Below, piece by piece: positions 60,201 to 64,000 of a stretch of 64,000 nt of DNA (position 1 is the stretch's first letter; each line of letters starts with the position of its first letter). The DNA is from Nageia nagi (Eukaryota > Pinophyta). Made by a program: the position numbers and the translations under genes. The notes beneath the pieces were generated by a model. The model saw nothing but the letters and a program-made list of their open reading frames with translations, was not told where the DNA came from and searched no databases. The DNA lies in contig JBITNC010000001.1 of the NCBI GenBank assembly GCA_050084985.1, positions 98,394,001 to 98,458,000 on the forward strand, given 5' to 3'.

Positions 60201-61246
60201 GTAGATACAACCATCATCAACCACAATATCTCCTTGTCCTTGAACAGGAAGAAAGGTAGAGTCTCCTACCTCAATGCTAGAAGTTGTACTAGAAGAGAGT
60301 AAGGTGAATGACTCTTGGGAAGAGGTCATGTGATGGGAAGCACCAGAATCTAAAACCCATTGTTGTGAACAAGATTTAGAAGTTTGACCTTGGACATTAA
60401 GGGCTTTACCATGTTCTTTTGGGGCAACAACCTTATTTTTTTTTATGGTTTCTTCTAAATCTTGCAACTTTTTCCAACACCTAGTGGCAAGATGACCCTC
60501 CTTTTTACAATAGGTACAAGTGGTGTTAGATTTCTCCTTTTTAGTAGAAGGAGTTGGCTTGGGAGAAGGTGCAGTGGGTTTAGATTTAGCTTTAGATTTG
60601 CCTTTCCCTTTGGGAGTGGATGCAACTAAAGCTTTGGAAGAAGAGGTAGAAGACTCAAGAGTGGAAATTTTGATCTCTTCCCTAGTAAGTCTTTCACAAA
60701 ACTCTTCTAAGCTAGGCAAAGTAAAATTTGTCCCAAGTGCATCCATAGTAGACAGAAATGTAGAGGCAAAAATTTGGAAAGGTCCCCTCAATTTTGAAAG
60801 AATGAGATACACACAATCTTTGTCTTCCTTCTTTTTACCACTTCCTTTGAATTGTTGAGAATTTCCTTGAATTTTGTGAGGTAGTCAATAATTGTAGAGA
60901 AATCATCAGGAGAAAGTGTTGTGAGTTCTGCTTCAAGCTGCATAGACCTTATGTGATCAACCTTACCAAACAAATTTGTAAGTTTGTCCATAAATTCAAA
61001 AGGGGTTTTACATCCATCTAAGTGAAACCAAAGGCTTTCACTTATGCTTGAACTAATTTGTCCCATTGCCTCATACAATTTCCCTTTATGCACAAAAATC
61101 TCATACTCTTTAGTGAATGTGGGTTGCTCCTCTTCAAGAAGATGAGTGAGCCCTTTTTGTGCAATTAAATTCAAAAATCTTGGTTTCCATGTGTGGTAGT
61201 TATGTGGTGTTAATAGTTCAATTGTTGTTGTAGAAGAAGAAGCCAT
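57282..61246 (-). pseudogene. Copia element B gag-pol, nearly complete with several stops and one frameshift
   Basis: Gag starts at ATG 61246 (UBN2-type, 'HNYHTWKPRFLNLI'). A frameshift near 60840 moves the rest to another frame, which then runs to the stop at 57282 broken only by single stop codons near 60033, 59478, 59235, 58803, 58359, 57948 and 57567. Order: CCHC knuckle 'CTYCKKEGHLATRC' (about 60460-60500), protease 'WVLDSGASHHMTS' (about 60330-60365), GAG-pre-integrase 'WHERFGHLNYRYL' (about 59925-59960), integrase with 'IHSDL', 'FIDDFSRRTW' and 'AERKNRTLKEMAN', reverse transcriptase with 'MDVKSAFLHGDLHEEIYMEQ' and catalytic YVDD (about 58230), RNase H with 'DSDWAGSIDDRHSTSGY'. Full domain set and near-identical LTRs indicate a fairly recent, now inactive insertion. 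Confidence 0.92.
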
Positions 61247-62347
61247 CTTGCTGAATCACACAACACAAAGGGTGCAGAAAAATCGCACCAACACCAAAAA
61301 ACACCCCACCCAAATTTTATTAATGCTTCAAAGAATCCCCCCCCAAAAAAATTTCCTTTATAGTTTAGGCTGAAGCTTACAATCAAGAGAAGCCACAAAG
61401 AGCTCACTTCCTGCTTTACAACGCAAAAAACAGGACTTCAATCCGAGTCTGTTTGCTCAAAAATTGCAATTAAATGCAATTGCACCAGATTTAATTAAAA
61501 AAGGGCCTAACAAATTATTAAAAATTTTGCGCGGGAGGAGATGGAGCTCAGCAGGTGCGTGTGCGCGTGGAAGGTGAAGCGCACGGGAGGAGACGGTGCA
61601 CGGGAGGAGGCGGCGCGTGGGAGGAGGCGGCACGCGGGAGTAGCAGAGGTGAAGCACGATAGGGAGGAGCTGAGGTGCACGCGTGGAGGTGCGATGCAAG
61701 GCATGCAGAGGCACGATGCGAGGTGTGCGTGTGGGATGAGGCAGCATGCAGGAGCAAAGCACGATAGGAGAAGCAGCGGCGTGCAGGAGTGAAGCACGGT
61801 AGGAGCATGCACAAAGGGGGTAGGAGCTAACGCGTGCATGGAGGGAGGAGCTGAGGTCCAGTAGAGGATCTCCCAAACCCTCGACAAGCCAGCTTATTTC
61901 TCATCCGCTGAACTTTGACTACATCCAGGCTGAGAAAACACTGAAAATAGCATGATCTACATCCAGGCTAAGAAAACACCAAAAATAGCATGATCGTTGC
62001 TCAAAATCCCCATAGTCGAACCACGAACACTAGATGACATGATAAATATTCAAAATGCCCAGAGTCGAACCACGAATCGCATGAGCGGCGATGCAAAGTA
62101 GCAGCGGTGGAAAGAGGTTGTAAAGAACGGTGACGCAGGATAGCAATGATGGAGGCGGGGAGACAGAACCCATAGGCTGAAACACATGCATGCATGCAGA
62201 TCTTGTGAAGACAAAGACACGAGAGAGGACCCAGCTACGAAGATCTGATGCCAAAGACTCCAAGACTGAATGCTAACAAGGCTCTACAAAGCTGTGAACC
62301 AGATTAAAAGAGGAAAAACTTCAAGATAATGCTTGCAAATATGAACT
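61247..62347 (-). mobile_element. Element B leader with GC-rich repetitive block
   Basis: Between the primer-binding site and gag. It contains a strikingly GC-rich stretch (about 61530-61810) of degenerate 'gggaggaggcggcgcg'-type units with several CpGs, and a tandem duplication of about 38 bp ('catccaggctgagaaaacac', about 61921 and 61959). The 'cagagtcgaaccacgaa' phrase near 62050 repeats one near 62014 ('atagtcgaaccacgaa'). Frames of 80-140 codons across the GC block on both strands are low-complexity and are not called as genes. Confidence 0.8.
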
Positions 62348-62359
62348 GCTCTGGTACCA
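62348..62359 (-). other. Primer-binding site of element B
   Basis: On the minus strand TGGTACCAGAGC, one mismatch from the initiator-Met site, directly abutting the LTR. Confidence 0.9.
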
Positions 62360-62632
62360 TGAAGAGAATGAAGGCCAAAAAATAGCAAAATAATCATTCA
62401 CCCAAGATCACAGTATTTGCAAAGCACTACAACGAAATGAAGTTCACACCAAAACTGATTGATTATTGTAGTGAATGCACCAAGAATAAATAGAATAGGT
62501 GCAAATAACTTTCGATGGCACACAGTGACAAACGGTGGCGCACGGTGGCACACGGTGGCAAACGGTGGCAAATATCCTAGTGAACTTAAGTAACTAAATA
62601 CTCAAGTAAATAAAATAAATAAAACACTAATA
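62360..62632 (-). mobile_element. 5' LTR of copia element B (273 bp)
   Basis: Same termini as the 3' LTR (TATTAG...TTCA in element orientation). Short 'acggtggc' repeats at about 62515-62570. Confidence 0.92.
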
Positions 62633-62637
62633 AAAAA

Positions 62638-62880
62638 AGGGCTTCTATCCTATCTATCACTTTTAGTCTATAGAGATCTAATATGAATTTCATGAGGAGG
62701 AAGGGGATGAAGGAGATCTATCAACCTAAGGGGATGATTTTCTACACTTTAAATTTATCTTGGATGATGATAACATACTACCTAGAATATGGTACTTATT
62801 CATACTTGAATGATACCTTGGCTCAATTTTAAGCTTATGATTGTAAACTCCCTAGTTCAATTTAATGTTGCAATGCTTGG
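62638..62880. other. No assignable gene
   Basis: Right flank of element B; no frame or motif. Confidence 0.4.
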
Positions 62881-62927
62881 ATGCTCCCTAGCTCAATTTA
62901 TAGCAATTTTGGATTACCCCCTAATGG

Positions 62928-63840
62928 TCATGCCCTAAAATATATGGCCTTTCTTTCACATTTTTCATACATGTCAATTAGGGTACTCACACCCACAACA
63001 TTCAATGAAAAACTATTTCCAACTACTCTTTTATGGATGTCCATACCTTCTTCTAGAGCTCCCATGGTGGCACATACTAGAAGAATGTTGGCAAAGATTG
63101 CAGAGTCAGGTTTTACACCTGATAATTGCATATGCCTAAAAGTCTCTAGGGCCTTTATAGAAAACTCATCTTATGCATATCTTGCAATCATTGCATTCCA
63201 TGAAACTATATTTGCATCATGCATCTTGTTAAACAATTTAGTACCTCCTCTATGCTTTCATATTTTGCATACATATATATCATAGCATTCACAACCACAA
63301 CATTCGATGCAAAATCATTTTCAACTACTCTAATGGATGTACATACCTTCTTCTAGAGCTCCCATTTTGGCAAATGCTGGAAGAATATTGTAAAAGATTA
63401 TAGATTCAGGTTTTACACCTAACAATTGTACCTACCTAAAATTCTATAGGGCCTTTTCAGAAAATCCATATCATGAATATCTTATGATCATTATAGTTCA
63501 CAAAATTATGTCTGCATCATCCATATTTTCAAATAATTCATGTTCCTTATTTATGCTACCACATTTTTAATATATATATATTAGGGCATCCATAATCACA
63601 AAATTTGATGCAAAATCATTTTCAACTACGCTTTGATATATATCCATAACTTGTTCTAAAGCTCCCATAGTGACACATGTTGAAAGAATGTTGCTAAAGG
63701 TTTCAAAGTCTGGCTTTACATTTGAAAATTGCATATGTTTAAAAGTCTATAGGTCCTTTTCAAAAAAACCATTTTGCGCATATCTTACGATATTTGTAGT
63801 ATAAAAAACTACATTTGTATCATGCATATTGCATTACTTT
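62928..63840 (-). pseudogene. PLS-class PPR repeat array, pseudogene
   Basis: Three successive blocks of PPR sequence on the minus strand (about 63590-63830, 63290-63560 and 62930-63270) each show the cores 'VKPD(S/F)...(F)..(I)L..C..MGALE', 'M.IH...V' and 'MHDAN(I)VSWNAMI.RYA'. The last is best preserved ('MQLSGVKPDSAIFANILLVC' and 'LIDMYEKCE', 62928-63131); the others have stops such as that in 'KDL*TFKHMQ'. In intact plant genes such arrays bind specific organellar transcripts, often for C-to-U editing. The frames, stops and lack of a start or transit peptide make this a relic. No further repeats occur downstream before the copia element. Confidence 0.85.
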
Positions 63841-63846
63841 GAACCA

Positions 63847-64000
63847 CCAATAATCTCCATAACAAGATTCTTCATGTTTTATGGAATTGATTACTATCCC
63901 TCACAATAATATCCCTTACAACAATATTAGAGATAAACTTAGTTGTAATATGGAATTCATTGCATACTAGAAGGTTCTTCACAACTCTAATTAGAGTTAT
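63847..64000 (-). pseudogene. DYW-domain C-terminus, pseudogene, continuing beyond the window
   Basis: The minus strand from the window edge reads 'IRVVKNLLVCNEFH', 'TKFISNIVVRDIIVRDSNQF', then after a frameshift 'GDYW' (63847-63858). These match the end of the DYW cytidine-deaminase-like domain (canonical RVVKNLRVCGDCH...ATKFIS, IVRD.NRFHHF, CGDYW). The Cys-Gly-Asp-Cys-His zinc site is mutated (VCNEFH), so it could not be catalytically normal. Upstream repeats, if any, lie outside the window. Confidence 0.85.

Noticed and set aside
61457-61887. Frames of 83-139 codons rich in Ala, Pro, Arg and Cys across the GC-rich leader block
   Set aside because: Low-complexity translation on both strands of a repetitive GC-rich stretch in a retrotransposon leader; there is no domain, and stops are rare simply because of base composition.
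1-64000. tRNA, rRNA, snoRNA or microRNA genes
   Set aside because: None recognised by eye. The tRNA-like 12-bp motifs are primer-binding sites adjoining LTRs. A covariance-model scan would be needed to exclude small RNAs.

Overview
The window is nuclear DNA of a plant with a large, AT-rich, gene-poor genome. The evidence is nested Ty1/copia and Ty3/gypsy LTR retrotransposons primed by initiator-Met tRNA, a MADS-box gene, relics of PLS/DYW-class pentatricopeptide (PPR) genes, and degenerate plant-type (TTTAGGG) interstitial telomeric repeats. A gymnosperm, possibly a conifer, fits best, but that is inference. I saw no tRNA, rRNA or CRISPR. The only apparently intact host gene is a single-exon, divergent, type I-like MADS-box gene on the minus strand (7066-7809).

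The window is three contigs joined by two 100-N gaps (11310-11409 and 34480-34579). Contig A (1-11309) holds a degraded DUF4283/zinc-knuckle ORF (about 3010-3600, minus), an LTR-like repeat (about 5434-5745), a PPR-like relic (6570-6863) and the MADS gene. Contig B (11410-34479) holds copia family A in three settings: a 5' LTR, leader and broken gag-pol (11792-19366) joined tail to tail to an inverted partial copy (19370-21790); an internally deleted element with both LTRs and a 5-bp target duplication (24664-27895) inserted in the integrase of a decayed Ty3/gypsy element; and a 5'-half element (29400-33885) abutting gypsy gag remains on the opposite strand. Contig C (34580-64000) begins with a reverse-complement copy of the first 11.2 kb of contig B, interrupted by an 8.2-kb SIRE-like copia element with 2.6-kb LTRs (42343-50546, TSD ttttc). 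Telomere-like blocks, a nearly complete copia element on the minus strand (56815-62632) and PPR-DYW pseudogene remains follow.

The most consequential observation concerns the assembly. The large inverted repeat (11410-22588 versus 34580-54005) starts at the first base after each N gap, and each arm runs to a contig end. That is the geometry of an unmerged dovetail overlap between two contigs, with contig B scaffolded in the wrong orientation. The 8.2-kb retrotransposon present in only one arm probably marks the second haplotype and may be why the overlap was not collapsed. Features in the two arms should therefore be counted once until this is tested.

I found no new multi-gene biological system. 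Of most biological interest are the divergent MADS gene, the gag-retaining SIRE-like element whose LTRs carry three kinds of tandem array, the copia element with non-canonical TA...CA termini and a GC-rich leader, and the inverted telomere-like blocks.
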